A stretch of 64,000 bases of DNA, taken from assembly GCA_028284125.1 (NCBI GenBank), contig JANQSI010000008.1, forward strand, positions 310,001 through 374,000, read 5' to 3'. A program made the translations under genes and the position numbers. Source of the stretch: Cyclobacteriaceae bacterium. GTDB taxonomy: Bacteria; Bacteroidota; Bacteroidia; Cytophagales; Cyclobacteriaceae. Below the pieces are notes generated by a model. The model ran no database searches and was not told the origin of the DNA. It worked only from the letters and a program-made list of their open reading frames with translations. This document shows positions 1-9,347 of this stretch, piece after piece (positions within the stretch are counted from its first letter, which is position 1; the number at the start of each line of letters is the position of its first letter).

Positions 1-299
1 ATCCCATCAATTCGGAAAATGGCTCCTGCAAATCCTCCTCCTGGATCATCTGCGTTTGGAACGTCGATTCGGATGGAAGCTTCACTTTCAAATCCTTCGC
101 TGCGATCTACAGAAAATACATCTGGTTTTGCTCCCAGGTAGGGGAAGTAAAAATCACTGCCCAATCCAATGAAATTATCTATAAATACATCTGAAGTGGC
201 AGGAAATAGAGCTTCAGGTAGGTCCTCTTCAGTTCGAGTACAACCGAAGGACAGAAGTACGACTAATACATAAAGCGCTCTAAAATCTATCTTTTTCAT
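1..299 (-). CDS. Surface lipoprotein, probable glycan-binding component (partial, runs off the left edge)
   Basis: The first 99 residues are visible and the rest lies outside the window. The N-terminus is a lipoprotein signal (MKKIDFRALYVLVVLLSFGC), with the lipidated Cys at residue 20. A short Glu/Asp-rich linker follows, then a beta-rich stretch with many Phe, Asp and Gly. It lies 32 bp downstream of the GH/beta-barrel gene on the same strand, so it is probably co-transcribed. The position and composition suggest a SusE/SusF-like or carbohydrate-binding-module lipoprotein. No binding residue can be identified from the fragment, so the role is inferred from context. Confidence 0.6.
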   Translation of the reverse strand, partial: MKKIDFRALYVLVVLLSFGCTRTEEDLPEALFPATSDVFIDNFIGLGSDFYFPYLGAKPDVFSVDRSEGFESEASIRIDVPNADDPGGGFAGAIFRIDG

Positions 300-331
300 G
301 TTAGTGTTTTTAAAAGCTTTTAAATAACTCA

Positions 332-3300
332 TCAGTTTCCGAGGTTGATGTTGAGATAAGTTCTGAACTCCCACTCAGTTCCATTACCAAATCCAGGTGC
401 AGTTGGATCTGGAACCAGAACTCCTAGGTTATTGACTATTTGAGCAGGATTGTATCGTGGGGAAAACTGATCAAGTGATCTCCACATGAATCTCATTCCA
501 AGTTGAGTGCTTGGAAGAAGGAACCAATCTGGCTTAGCAATGGAAGTCGAAATGTCTGCCATTAGCTGTAGAGGAAAGGTTAAGTTGAAATCCCTGTGGT
601 AGTCAAAAGGTCCCCAATCGTTGACTTTTGCATGGGTAGAGAATTTCATTTTTTTGTAGATAACCCTCATATCTCCACCATATCGTTCTACCGTTCTAGG
701 ATCAGATCCGTTGGCCTGGCCATTCCCACCATAGAGATTGGTTATGATTCCGAATTCTGGGCTCAACTTTGAAACGACACGAGCGTTGACTTCCCATAAA
801 TCCAAAGCCGGTGCTGCTCCGGCTGCCGGTGCAGGTATCCTTTCATTTCCCGGAAAGATTACAGCAGCGTCTTGAGAAGTCGGAAGGTGTCGGTAGACAA
901 AACCAAGGCTTGCCGCCAATTTTGCGTCTTCTGCACGATCATTGTCCCATTCATACATCCATGTTCCTGGAGTAGGGTCGAAGGTTATCAGAAGCTCACC
1001 AGCGACAGTTTCCCTATTACTTCTCACCACAAATGGATCATCAAGAATATTTCTCAATCTAGCTGGTGCTGGTGCATCACCTGGAATCGGATCTATCAGT
1101 GGTTTTTGATACATGAAATTGGGAGCCACTTGGATTTTTCCAACATTGTAGGTGAATCCTGTGAAGACGTTATTCACGTTTCCAGATCCGAAATCTTTCA
1201 ATTTCCAACCGGTAAAGGTTTGTGTGTAATCCCCACCAGCGTTGGCAACTAGACCTCTAGAGGATGCTTGCCCGTACCAGTTTAACCTTCCACCTTGATA
1301 GGTAAGCTTGATTTTTCCACCCCACGTGTCAGAGTTCTTAATTTCATCTTGTAAAACCTGGTAGTTACCAGCTTCTCCTCTTACAACCTGGAAACCTCTG
1401 CCAACAAGTGGCTGACCTCCCCACATGCCTCCAAACTCAACTTCCATTTTTCCGAGCTCAGTTTTAGCATAGAGGGTCCCTCTACGAGTTTTTGGCTGTG
1501 GAACCGCTACGGAACTGACGGCAGCTCCAGGATCTTCGAGATCTTCATGAAAGACTGCTGTAACGTCAAACTTCCATAGATGTCTTGTGTATTTGGCCAA
1601 GATAGCCGGGTTAGCACCCCACCAAAGCTCGGGTCCGTAAGCGACTTTTAATCCATTGAAAGTGCTTTTACCAGTTATTTCGAATCCATTCGGAGCAAGA
1701 CCATTATAGATATCGATATTAGGTCCATAATTTGCTTCAGGATAAAGTCCGAAAAAATCCCCCTCATATCCCCAGTGGTAATGACCTGTTCGATAGAATC
1801 CATCTAAGCTGAAAAGCTTGTGATCCCATGAATAGGAGGCTTGATAAACCTGTACTCGGTTAGGATTTGTAGTAATGTTGTTTCCATTTTGAGTAACGAA
1901 TGTTTGTGCTCTTCCTCGATTCTCGTAGAAGATTTCATTGATCGGGTTTTGAGCAACATTTCCCAGAATGTTGAAAGTTACGTTTGCTCTTACATTGGCT
2001 TCAGGCTTTGCCTCAATACCAATGAAATAAGATTCCATTCGGTCAAAACCCAGCTTATCAGGATAAGTCTGATTCATTGGGTCTGGATTATTTGGAGTGG
2101 TGATTTTATCACCTCCGGTCATGAATGTGGTAAATTCAGCACGGATCTCATTAACCCGAATTTTACCTCCATTTTCGCCAAGTAGTGATGCTTTATCGCC
2201 TCGGGCTTGCATCACTGCATTCGTAATAATTATGTTGGAAAAATGATCGTCGATATCTGCCAGACTTGCATTTTCACCATAAACATCATAGGAATGCGCT
2301 TCTTTTAATACATAATAGGAAGCTCTTGGATAGAGGTTATAGAGTCCTCGTGAATTGGTTTGGCCTTTAGCACAAATTCCAAACCACTCTTCATTCATGT
2401 TATTCTCACCTTCCTGAAAATCGGATTGATATCCCCCATTTGCCCATGAGGCATTGTTGTCATGAATATCTAAATTCTTTGTTTGGCCATATTTCCACCA
2501 TCCATCACTAAACTGGAAGGTAAATCCACCAATCGAATTACCTGCTTTTCCAAGTCCGGCTGCATTTTCATAGATTTCTCTCCAATTACCTAGATTATAG
2601 TAGGCTTGAGAAGCTTGATCTTCGGCATTTTCCTTGGCGTTGTAAGCATCAGCACCAAATTCGGTGAACATGATGGGCATATCAAGCTCATTCTTTACTC
2701 GGTCAAATGCATCAGTGAAAGAGATACCACGATACATGTTGACTCCATAGATATCCACGTTCTTACATTCCTCAGCGACGATTTCTGCAAATAGCAGGTC
2801 TCCATTACAGATGGCCACAGGATGGGAACCATCTATAGCTTTCATTCTTACTGCTGCCTCGTTCATCAAATTATACATAGGCCTCCCCCTGCTTTCGCCT
2901 ATGAAGTTGATTCGTTCCTCATCATCTGGAAAATCTTCAGTCTCAGCTCCGGCCCAGAAAAGACCGTAATTGTTTTCGTTTCCTAGAAGGAAAAGCAATA
3001 ATCCGGGAGTGTCTTTGTAATCTCTGGCCAATTGAGTAACCTCTGAAAGTAACAATGCCTTAGTATCAGCATCCCTGTAGTCGGTGATCGCTACCCAAGA
3101 ACCCTTGATAGTGAGACCATAGCGTCCAAAGGAGTGATTGAGCATGGTGTAAATTCCATAAGTCTCATAGATGTAGGTTATCCACTTAGGAGGAACTCCA
3201 GTGTACATTCTGACGGTGTTGACACCCATGTTTTTCAACATCGACATCTCCGCATCTAGTGCAGCCTGGATAACGTCTTCTGGCTGGTTCCATAGACTAT

Positions 3301-3478
3301 ATGAATAATTGGTTCCGATTGGGAAGTAGTCCCAGTTCATCCCGTTTATCATAAAGTCTTTGCCCCCAACAACTAACTTCATTCCCTCAGCGTCTCTTAC
3401 AACTGACACACTCTCTGATTGCGCGAAAGTGAAAGTCCCGATGAGAGAAAAAACAAATAGTAGTAATATTTTCTTCAT
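332..3478 (-). CDS. Clan GH-A glycosidase (GH2/GH5-like TIM barrel) fused to a C-terminal outer-membrane beta-barrel
   Basis: The 1048-residue protein starts with a cleavable signal peptide (to about residue 20, ending FAQ). Residues about 30-400 resemble the GH2/GH5-type TIM barrel. GNEN carries the likely acid/base Glu168, and MFTEFG carries the likely nucleophile Glu273. From about residue 440 to the end the character changes: repeated amphipathic, aromatic-rich beta-strands separated by short turns and longer Asn/Gly/Pro loops, as in porins, with a final strand running to the C-terminus. This suggests a hydrolase tethered by its own outer-membrane barrel. It lies between the propeller regulator and a lipoprotein, so it fits a polysaccharide-utilisation locus. 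The substrate cannot be read from the sequence; a beta-linked glycan is inferred from clan GH-A. Confidence 0.75.
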   Translation of the reverse strand: MKKILLLFVFSLIGTFTFAQSESVSVVRDAEGMKLVVGGKDFMINGMNWDYFPIGTNYSYSLWNQPEDVIQAALDAEMSMLKNMGVNTVRMYTGVPPKWITYIYETYGIYTMLNHSFGRYGLTIKGSWVAITDYRDADTKALLLSEVTQLARDYKDTPGLLLFLLGNENNYGLFWAGAETEDFPDDEERINFIGESRGRPMYNLMNEAAVRMKAIDGSHPVAICNGDLLFAEIVAEECKNVDIYGVNMYRGISFTDAFDRVKNELDMPIMFTEFGADAYNAKENAEDQASQAYYNLGNWREIYENAAGLGKAGNSIGGFTFQFSDGWWKYGQTKNLDIHDNNASWANGGYQSDFQEGENNMNEEWFGICAKGQTNSRGLYNLYPRASYYVLKEAHSYDVYGENASLADIDDHFSNIIITNAVMQARGDKASLLGENGGKIRVNEIRAEFTTFMTGGDKITTPNNPDPMNQTYPDKLGFDRMESYFIGIEAKPEANVRANVTFNILGNVAQNPINEIFYENRGRAQTFVTQNGNNITTNPNRVQVYQASYSWDHKLFSLDGFYRTGHYHWGYEGDFFGLYPEANYGPNIDIYNGLAPNGFEITGKSTFNGLKVAYGPELWWGANPAILAKYTRHLWKFDVTAVFHEDLEDPGAAVSSVAVPQPKTRRGTLYAKTELGKMEVEFGGMWGGQPLVGRGFQVVRGEAGNYQVLQDEIKNSDTWGGKIKLTYQGGRLNWYGQASSRGLVANAGGDYTQTFTGWKLKDFGSGNVNNVFTGFTYNVGKIQVAPNFMYQKPLIDPIPGDAPAPARLRNILDDPFVVRSNRETVAGELLITFDPTPGTWMYEWDNDRAEDAKLAASLGFVYRHLPTSQDAAVIFPGNERIPAPAAGAAPALDLWEVNARVVSKLSPEFGIITNLYGGNGQANGSDPRTVERYGGDMRVIYKKMKFSTHAKVNDWGPFDYHRDFNLTFPLQLMADISTSIAKPDWFLLPSTQLGMRFMWRSLDQFSPRYNPAQIVNNLGVLVPDPTAPGFGNGTEWEFRTYLNINLGN

Positions 3479-3846
3479 GAGTTGATTGTTTTAATTCCTA
3501 CTGTAACATCCCAAAATGCCTTATTAAATGTTGGCAGAAGAAGTATGTTACGTCAACACATTAAGTCTGAATGTGTATGAAACTGAAGTATGAAATTATT
3601 TGTGGGAATTATGAAATCCATAAATTCTGCCCCTACATGAATCATACATGCTGAAGGATTTTTAATGAATCATGGACTTTTTTTTATTGTTTCTAATCTA
3701 GAAACCGTGGTTTATGACTTGTGATTGCACTTTCCGAATCTTAAGCCAGGTTCAACAAATCATTAACTAAAAATGATCTGACTTAGCATTTCGGTAACAT
3801 TGATGTATAGGTGTTGTTGAGGTGAGAATTACGCGTTTTCAGGCGG
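3479..3846. other. Intergenic region between PUL regulator and GH/barrel gene (368 bp)
   Basis: No ORF with gene-like composition is present. The stretch is AT-rich and presumably carries the promoter of the GH/barrel gene, which begins at 3478 on the minus strand. No TAnnTTTG -7 box was found on the minus strand. An ATTGATGTA copy at 3799-3807 resembles part of the motif seen upstream of the regulator. No terminator-like hairpin with a U-run was seen after the regulator stop. Confidence 0.5.
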
Positions 3847-6651
3847 TTAAAGCCCAATGATGTAGTTTGTCAGGTTTTCATTACTTGCCAAATTCATCTT
3901 TTTTCTAAGTCTATATCTTTTGATTTCGACGCTTCTAGGAGAGATATTGATCAGTGGAGCAATCTCTTTTGATGATAAATTCAACCGTAGATAGGCGCAT
4001 AATTTTAAGTCATTCGGTGATAAATCGGGATAAAGCTCCTTGAGTTTCTTAAAGAACTCACTGTCCGCATTATCAAATGCTTCTCTAAACAGCTCCCAGT
4101 TTTTCGTATGATTGAGGTTCTTATCAATGATTTTAATAACTGGGGATACTGAGTATTTGTCATCTACCTTGGTTAATTGCTCCTTTATTTGAGTTAACAA
4201 CTCATTTTTTCTAACAAGGCTCATGGTTGAGGCTGCCAACTCGTTGCTTTTGCTTTTGTAATCTCTTGCTAGCTGCTCATTTTTAAGATCTGTAATCTCT
4301 TTTTCATTTTGCAGTTTGGCCAACTCTAAGTCTTTCTTGTTTTTCTCAATGAGTTTTTGTTGTTGCACACGATAATATTGTCGATATACATTGTGCATGA
4401 AGATCGAAAACAAAATAACTGCTACGAGATAGGCGACCACCATATAATCTCTGATGTACCATGGCTTGGCGATTGAAAAACGATAAGCTGCTACATTTTC
4501 GGAGATCTTCTCTCCAATTTTTGCTCTGACATTAAATGTATAATTCCCTGGAGGTAGGTTTTTGAAGAAAATGGAAGAAAAGGAGCTCCATTCACTCCAT
4601 GCATCATAAATGCCAAGTAATTGGAACTGATAGGTTGGCTGAAAATACTGGTAGTACTCAGGCGTATAATAGCTAATTCTAAAATTGTTTTCGTCACCGG
4701 AAAAACTACCTTCAGATGAGCTATCAATTAGATTTTCGGTCGCACTGTGATCTTCATTGATTCCGCTGCTAATACTTCCTAGATAAACATTAAAGTTTTC
4801 AGTTTGAAGATCATTAGCATCAAAAACGATATATCCGGAGCTTGTACCAATTAGATATTTATTTAGGCCATCAACACTTATTATATTCTCGTATTCAATT
4901 ACATCTCTTCTCACATCATGAGTTAAGGGAATATATTTTGCTTTTGGGCTATTGGAAAGGTTATCCGAAGAAATAAGCGTAAGATTGTTTTTAGTGAAGA
5001 ACCAAAGTTCATCTTTATCATCGCTTGAGACCATTTTCCCTGAAACATATTCTTCTTGTGTAAAAGTTGAACTTAAGATGCTGTCTTTATCAAATTTCCT
5101 CTTGATTTCGTCATATTTAAAGATCCCGTCTTTGCTAGCGTATAGTACATTGCCATTGTAGTTGGTGATGCTGGAATTCGAACCTTTTAACAATGAATCA
5201 ATTTTAAGAGCGATAACTTGAGAAAACGTGCCATCAACTGTCAACTCAAAAACGCCTTTGTACTCATGATTTACAAAGATCTTATCTCCCAGCACTTCAA
5301 AATACCTGGATGAGACATCAAAACCTTCAATCTTATTTTTGAATTCCCAGGTCCCTGAATTTTTCTGAAGAGTGTAAAGTCCATCGTAATTTCCTTGAAT
5401 GATGAGATCTCTTTCATCGATCTTATCAATATTCCAGGTGCCCTGAACTTTTGCAATCTGTTGAGCTTTGTTGCCGGCTATTACGAAAGTGCCATTATGA
5501 TGGCCACAAAATAACTGTCCATCAATTACTTCAAGAGACCATACTTGACCATTCGTTCCTTCTATTAGTTGAAAATCTGCATTTTCATTGAGAGGTTTGA
5601 AGAACAGGCCCTGATTGGTACCAAAATAGAGGTAATCATTATGGATTGCTGAAGCATATACACTACCAAGAACACCTAATCGATCTTTATAAAACTTAAC
5701 TGGAGCATCCACATTCACATAGCTTACACCATTATCTAGGCCAGCCCATATGTTGCTGTTCAAATCCTCGTAGACTGACAACACCGTGTTGTTGAGTAGG
5801 CCATTGCTCTGATTTAAGTGAAGTAAAAGTCTTCTTTCCTCATCAAGAAAAACTAACCCGTGTGAAATAGTACCAAGGACAAATTTTTTGTTGCTTAGTT
5901 GAATGGCACTGTAGACACTCATGCTAGAGAGTGTAGGATCAGCCGGTAATTCTTTTAACACCTCATCACTGAAACTGTAGAATCCATTATTTCTGGTGAG
6001 TATAATGAGATCTTTTTCGTTAGGAAAAATGTTAACAACTTCATCTGATTTAAGAACTTCGTCATCCAGAATCATTAAATCTTTGCCATTTTCAATCTTA
6101 AAAACTCCTTTGTTAAGTTTCTGAAAATAGACGTTCTCATCAACACAGAACATTTTTACAATAACATCATCAGATTTGATGACATTGAAAGTGTTTGTAA
6201 CTGTATTGTAGATATAGATTTGATTTAATGATTGAAAGATTACCCAATCATTTATATCAAAAATGTTCCAAAACTCTTCATCAGTTATCAATTCATCTTT
6301 TAGGTTCTGAGATAATGAATTGTATTCCAAAACACCTACTGAGTTTCTTTCCCAATATCCAAATTCCATGTAACACCCTGTGTAGATTTTGTCGCCAATA
6401 ACCCTGACGGAACGCATAATCGTTTCATTAGGAGAGGGATAAAATGTCCAATTAGCACCATTAAATTCTAACAATCCTCCACTATTTGCGACGTACATGC
6501 GCTTATCCTCCGATTGAGAAATGGCCCAATTTTGATTTTCAGATTGATACTCAAGTGGTGTAAAATTTTGAACAGGCGGAAGTTCTTGAGTTAAACCCAG
6601 CGAGTAACTCATGTTTAATACAAAGAAGGCTAGTCCTTTAAAGAGTTTCAC
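3847..6651 (-). CDS. One-component PUL sensor/regulator: beta-propeller, Y_Y_Y domain, TM helix, coiled coil, LuxR-type HTH
   Basis: The protein has 934 residues. After a signal peptide, residues about 25-650 form repeated beta-propeller blades of the two-component-regulator-propeller type. Residues about 660-735 look like a Y_Y_Y domain (PTYQFQLLGIYDAWSEWS, then LPPGNYTFNVRA). A TM helix lies at about 736-757 and a Lys/Glu-rich coiled coil at about 765-830. A LuxR-family HTH lies at about 876-930 (LSSKEIAPLINISPRSVEIK). No histidine kinase H, N or G boxes are present, so this is not a hybrid two-component sensor. A periplasmic propeller probably senses an oligosaccharide and signals to the attached cytoplasmic DNA-binding domain. 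It sits directly upstream of the GH/barrel gene, which it probably controls. Confidence 0.85.
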   Translation of the reverse strand: MKLFKGLAFFVLNMSYSLGLTQELPPVQNFTPLEYQSENQNWAISQSEDKRMYVANSGGLLEFNGANWTFYPSPNETIMRSVRVIGDKIYTGCYMEFGYWERNSVGVLEYNSLSQNLKDELITDEEFWNIFDINDWVIFQSLNQIYIYNTVTNTFNVIKSDDVIVKMFCVDENVYFQKLNKGVFKIENGKDLMILDDEVLKSDEVVNIFPNEKDLIILTRNNGFYSFSDEVLKELPADPTLSSMSVYSAIQLSNKKFVLGTISHGLVFLDEERRLLLHLNQSNGLLNNTVLSVYEDLNSNIWAGLDNGVSYVNVDAPVKFYKDRLGVLGSVYASAIHNDYLYFGTNQGLFFKPLNENADFQLIEGTNGQVWSLEVIDGQLFCGHHNGTFVIAGNKAQQIAKVQGTWNIDKIDERDLIIQGNYDGLYTLQKNSGTWEFKNKIEGFDVSSRYFEVLGDKIFVNHEYKGVFELTVDGTFSQVIALKIDSLLKGSNSSITNYNGNVLYASKDGIFKYDEIKRKFDKDSILSSTFTQEEYVSGKMVSSDDKDELWFFTKNNLTLISSDNLSNSPKAKYIPLTHDVRRDVIEYENIISVDGLNKYLIGTSSGYIVFDANDLQTENFNVYLGSISSGINEDHSATENLIDSSSEGSFSGDENNFRISYYTPEYYQYFQPTYQFQLLGIYDAWSEWSSFSSIFFKNLPPGNYTFNVRAKIGEKISENVAAYRFSIAKPWYIRDYMVVAYLVAVILFSIFMHNVYRQYYRVQQQKLIEKNKKDLELAKLQNEKEITDLKNEQLARDYKSKSNELAASTMSLVRKNELLTQIKEQLTKVDDKYSVSPVIKIIDKNLNHTKNWELFREAFDNADSEFFKKLKELYPDLSPNDLKLCAYLRLNLSSKEIAPLINISPRSVEIKRYRLRKKMNLASNENLTNYIIGL

Positions 6652-6977
6652 AGTTAGTTAATCAGCGATCTTACAAATATCCCAAAACAAAGCATTTCGT
6701 TTGATGACAAATCTCTTGTTGCGTTGCATTTTATGCATGAAATAGCATTGTAATATACAAAAGCCTATTTAATAGCTTTAATCGACATTTTAAACAGATA
6801 TTGATGAGTTATTGATGTAGTGACTTTAACTTCATGATGAGTTTGTGATGTAGCGATAAATATCGTGTAAGAATCAAAAAGAAATAGTTTAGCCAATAAG
6901 CCATTAGAGCAAAGGAAATTTGGTGAGTTATTCAAACCAATCCCTTTTTAATGAGTTGATAGTTAAAGACTAAATTG
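6652..6977. other. Divergent intergenic region between PUL regulator and the small-protein/glk/pfk unit (326 bp)
   Basis: No additional gene is seen. The region should hold promoters for the minus-strand regulator and for the plus-strand small protein, glucokinase and phosphofructokinase. Its most visible element is a pair of 22-bp direct repeats at 6802-6823 and 6835-6856, listed separately. No exact TAnnTTTG box was found on either strand; GATATTTG on the minus strand near 6672-6679 is one base off. Confidence 0.5.
6802..6856 (+). promoter_or_regulatory. Candidate operator: two 22-bp imperfect direct repeats, 33 bp start to start
   Basis: The copies at 6802-6823 and 6835-6856 share the pattern TGATGAGTT..TGATGTAG.GA and agree at 19 of 22 positions. 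A spacing of 33 bp is about three helical turns, so both copies would face the same side of the DNA. The repeat lies between two divergently transcribed genes, one of them a DNA-binding regulator. A closely related copy occurs at 46391. Function as an operator is inferred. Confidence 0.45.
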
Positions 6978-7238
6978 GTGAAAACGCTATACTTGTTTCT
7001 CTTCTTAATATCCACCATGTTTATTGGTGCGTTCAATATTTTTGATCTGAACGACGAAATAAGCAATTTGGAAAAGGTTGATATTAATGGAGACAAACAA
7101 GATCCTATTGTTCAAGCTGTCAACATTTCCGAAAGTTCAGAGTCTGAGCTGAATTTAAATGCAGTTACCGAAATAGAAGATTGCGTTTTATTAAGCGATG
7201 ATTCTATTCTTGAAACAGATCTCGAGGAAGAACAATAA
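6978..7238 (+). CDS. Small exported acidic protein, function unknown
   Basis: The product has 86 residues if GTG at 6978 is the start; TTG at 6975 would add one. The N-terminus MKTLYLFLFLISTMFIGAF is a good signal peptide or membrane anchor. The remainder is very acidic: about 20 Asp/Glu against 2 Lys, a single Cys, and the C-terminus LEEEQ. No known domain was recognised. It ends 33 bp before the glucokinase gene on the same strand and may be the first gene of that unit. The acidic stretch could bind Ca2+ or be an unstructured tail, but no defined metal-binding loop is visible. Confidence 0.55.
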   Translation: MKTLYLFLFLISTMFIGAFNIFDLNDEISNLEKVDINGDKQDPIVQAVNISESSESELNLNAVTEIEDCVLLSDDSILETDLEEEQ

Positions 7239-7271
7239 ACACGATAAGATTTAACCAATTAGCTTTATACG

Positions 7272-8234
7272 ATGACACAATTAGCGCTAGGCGTTGATAT
7301 AGGCGGCACAAACTCAAAATTTGGCATTACAGATCGTGAAGGAAATGTCCTAGCTCAGTCTCGGATTAACACTCAAGGATTTACAGATTTTCCAGGATTT
7401 GTTAAAGAGCTGAAAATGCAAGTGAATCGTTTACATCCAATGGATGATGTGGTTGGAATAGGCGTAGGTGCACCTAACGCAAACTTTTACGAAGGAACGA
7501 TTGAATATCCGCCAAACTTACCGTGGAAAGGAGTTTCTGCTTTTGCAGATGAGGTGGAGCGTGTATTTGATAAAAAATGTGTGATCACTAATGATGCAAA
7601 CGCCGCTGCGCTTGGGGAAATGACTTATGGCAAGGCAAAAGGAATGAGAGATTTTGTTGTCTTAACAGTGGGGACTGGACTTGGGAGTGGAATTGTCATT
7701 AATGGCGATCTAGTGTACGGGAAGCATGGATTTGCTGGCGAGCTTGGCCATACACTTGTGAATGCCAACGGTAGAAAATGTGCGTGCGGCAAAGTAGGTT
7801 GTCTGGAAACATATGTGAGCGCCACGGGTATTAGAAGGACGGTTTATAAATTGTTAGCTGATTATACAGATGATAGTGTGCTTAGATCTATAAGTTACGA
7901 TGAGCTTTCAACTGAAGCAGTCACAGAAGCGGCAGCAAAAGGGGATAAAATAGCAATAGAAGCATTTGAATATACGGGCCGAATCTTGGGTATGAAACTC
8001 TCAGATTTTGTGGAACACACAGATCCTGAAGCAATTTTTTTACTTGGTGGTCTCTCAAAAGCAGGCGACTACATTTTTAAGCCGGCTCAAGAAAATATGG
8101 AGCGGTATCTGATGCCATTATTTCTTAACAGAAAAATTCAATTACAGCCTTCTGGACTGAAAGACGATGATGCCCCAATCTTGGGAGCTTCAAGTTTGGT
8201 TTGGAAGTACTTAGCTGAAGAAGAAACTCAATAA
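7272..8234 (+). CDS. glk: ROK-family glucokinase
   Basis: The 320-residue cytoplasmic enzyme phosphorylates glucose, or a related hexose, with ATP to the 6-phosphate. The phosphate-binding DIGGT motif is at residues 9-13 and the catalytic-base Asp108 lies in TNDAN. The ROK zinc site is complete: His160 (GELGH) and Cys170, Cys172 and Cys177 (CACGKVGC), followed by LETY. The length is typical of ROK kinases. The stop codon is followed directly by the phosphofructokinase start region, so both enzymes are probably translated from one mRNA. Substrate choice among ROK members (glucose, fructose, N-acetylmannosamine) cannot be settled by motifs alone; the pairing with PFK favours glucose. Confidence 0.88.
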   Translation: MTQLALGVDIGGTNSKFGITDREGNVLAQSRINTQGFTDFPGFVKELKMQVNRLHPMDDVVGIGVGAPNANFYEGTIEYPPNLPWKGVSAFADEVERVFDKKCVITNDANAAALGEMTYGKAKGMRDFVVLTVGTGLGSGIVINGDLVYGKHGFAGELGHTLVNANGRKCACGKVGCLETYVSATGIRRTVYKLLADYTDDSVLRSISYDELSTEAVTEAAAKGDKIAIEAFEYTGRILGMKLSDFVEHTDPEAIFLLGGLSKAGDYIFKPAQENMERYLMPLFLNRKIQLQPSGLKDDDAPILGASSLVWKYLAEEETQ

Positions 8235-8237
8235 GTG

Positions 8238-9209
8238 ATGAAAAACATTGGAGTATTTACATCCGGAGGAGACGCACCAGGCATGAATGCCTGTGTGAGA
8301 GCTGTGGTAAGATCGGGGCTAAGTCTTGGACTCAACGTATACGGAATAAAGTACGGTTATAACGGTATTATTAGTGGTGATATCTACCAAATGAAATCGT
8401 ACTCAGTCAGTAACATTCTTCAAAAAGGTGGTACTATTCTCAAGTCAGCCAGAAGTGAGGAGTTTATGACTAAAGAGGGAAGGAAAAAGGCTTATGAGCA
8501 GCTTAAGTCAAAAGGGATTGATGGATTGGTGGCTATTGGTGGAGATGGAACATTTACGGGGGCCAACATTTTTTATGAAGAACACGGAATACCAACAGTT
8601 GGTGCCCCTGGAACAATAGATAATGATTTGTTTGGTTCTGATTACACCATTGGATTCGATACGGCAGTAAATACCGCACTTGAAGCAATTGATAAAATCC
8701 GAGACACAGCCAATTCACATGACCGTGTGTTTTTCATTGAAGTGATGGGTAGACATTCCGGATACATCGCCATCCATTGTGGAATAGGGGGAGGTGCTGA
8801 GTTGGTGATGGTTCCTGAAACATCTACGACGATTCAAGATGTAATCGATACGCTGAACAAAGGTCGGGATAAAGAAAAAACATCCGCGATAGTGATTGTA
8901 GCAGAGGGAGATGAACAAGGAAATGCACATCAGATCGCTAACAGGGTTTCGGAAAAGTTGCCGAAACTCGATATCCGAGTTTCCACTCTTGGACACCTCC
9001 AACGTGGTGGCTCACCAACTTCTCATGATCGAATCTTGGCTTCAAGGCTTGGCCTGGCTGCAGTAGAAGGTCTTGTTGATGGAAAAGCTAATGTCATGGC
9101 TGGAATTGTTGATGATGAGGTTGTCTATACCAGTTTCAAGCTTGCCATTTCCAAATCAAAACCCATCAATGATGAATTGATGCGGTTGGTTCAGGTGATG
9201 AATACATAA
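8238..9209 (+). CDS. pfkA: 6-phosphofructokinase, ATP-dependent type
   Basis: The 323-residue enzyme converts fructose 6-phosphate to fructose 1,6-bisphosphate. GGDAPGMNA near the N-terminus and GGDGT at 101-105 bind the nucleotide phosphates. Gly at the fourth position of GGDGT, rather than the Asp typical of pyrophosphate-dependent enzymes, points to ATP. TIDND (126-130) contains the catalytic Asp128, and MGRHSG (170-175) contacts the sugar phosphate. ATG at 8238 is preferred over the in-frame GTG at 8235 that touches the glk stop codon. Length and motifs match bacterial PfkA. Confidence 0.95.
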   Translation: MKNIGVFTSGGDAPGMNACVRAVVRSGLSLGLNVYGIKYGYNGIISGDIYQMKSYSVSNILQKGGTILKSARSEEFMTKEGRKKAYEQLKSKGIDGLVAIGGDGTFTGANIFYEEHGIPTVGAPGTIDNDLFGSDYTIGFDTAVNTALEAIDKIRDTANSHDRVFFIEVMGRHSGYIAIHCGIGGGAELVMVPETSTTIQDVIDTLNKGRDKEKTSAIVIVAEGDEQGNAHQIANRVSEKLPKLDIRVSTLGHLQRGGSPTSHDRILASRLGLAAVEGLVDGKANVMAGIVDDEVVYTSFKLAISKSKPINDELMRLVQVMNT

Positions 9210-9313
9210 GGTTACAAAAGAGGCTAAATGTTCCCTAATTGATGTTTTAGATGATCTAATATGAGATATCTATGATAAATTAGTGTTTTACATTCAATTC
9301 TTAAACCAAGTGA

Positions 9314-9334
9314 AATGTGATGATTCTTCACATT
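9314..9334 (+). terminator. Hairpin before the subtilase gene, possible terminator of the glk-pfk unit
   Basis: AATGTGA (9314-9320) pairs with TCACATT (9328-9334) around a 7-nt loop and is followed by GTTTTTG. The short AT-rich stem and interrupted U-run make a weak intrinsic terminator. It sits only 14 nt before the subtilase start, so it could instead be a structured leader that affects translation. Confidence 0.4.
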
Positions 9335-9347
9335 GTTTTTGTTACCC

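Noticed and set aside
872-1252. Open reading frame of 126 codons on the plus strand
   Set aside because: It is the opposite-strand shadow of the GH/barrel gene and has no start context, signal or domain of its own.
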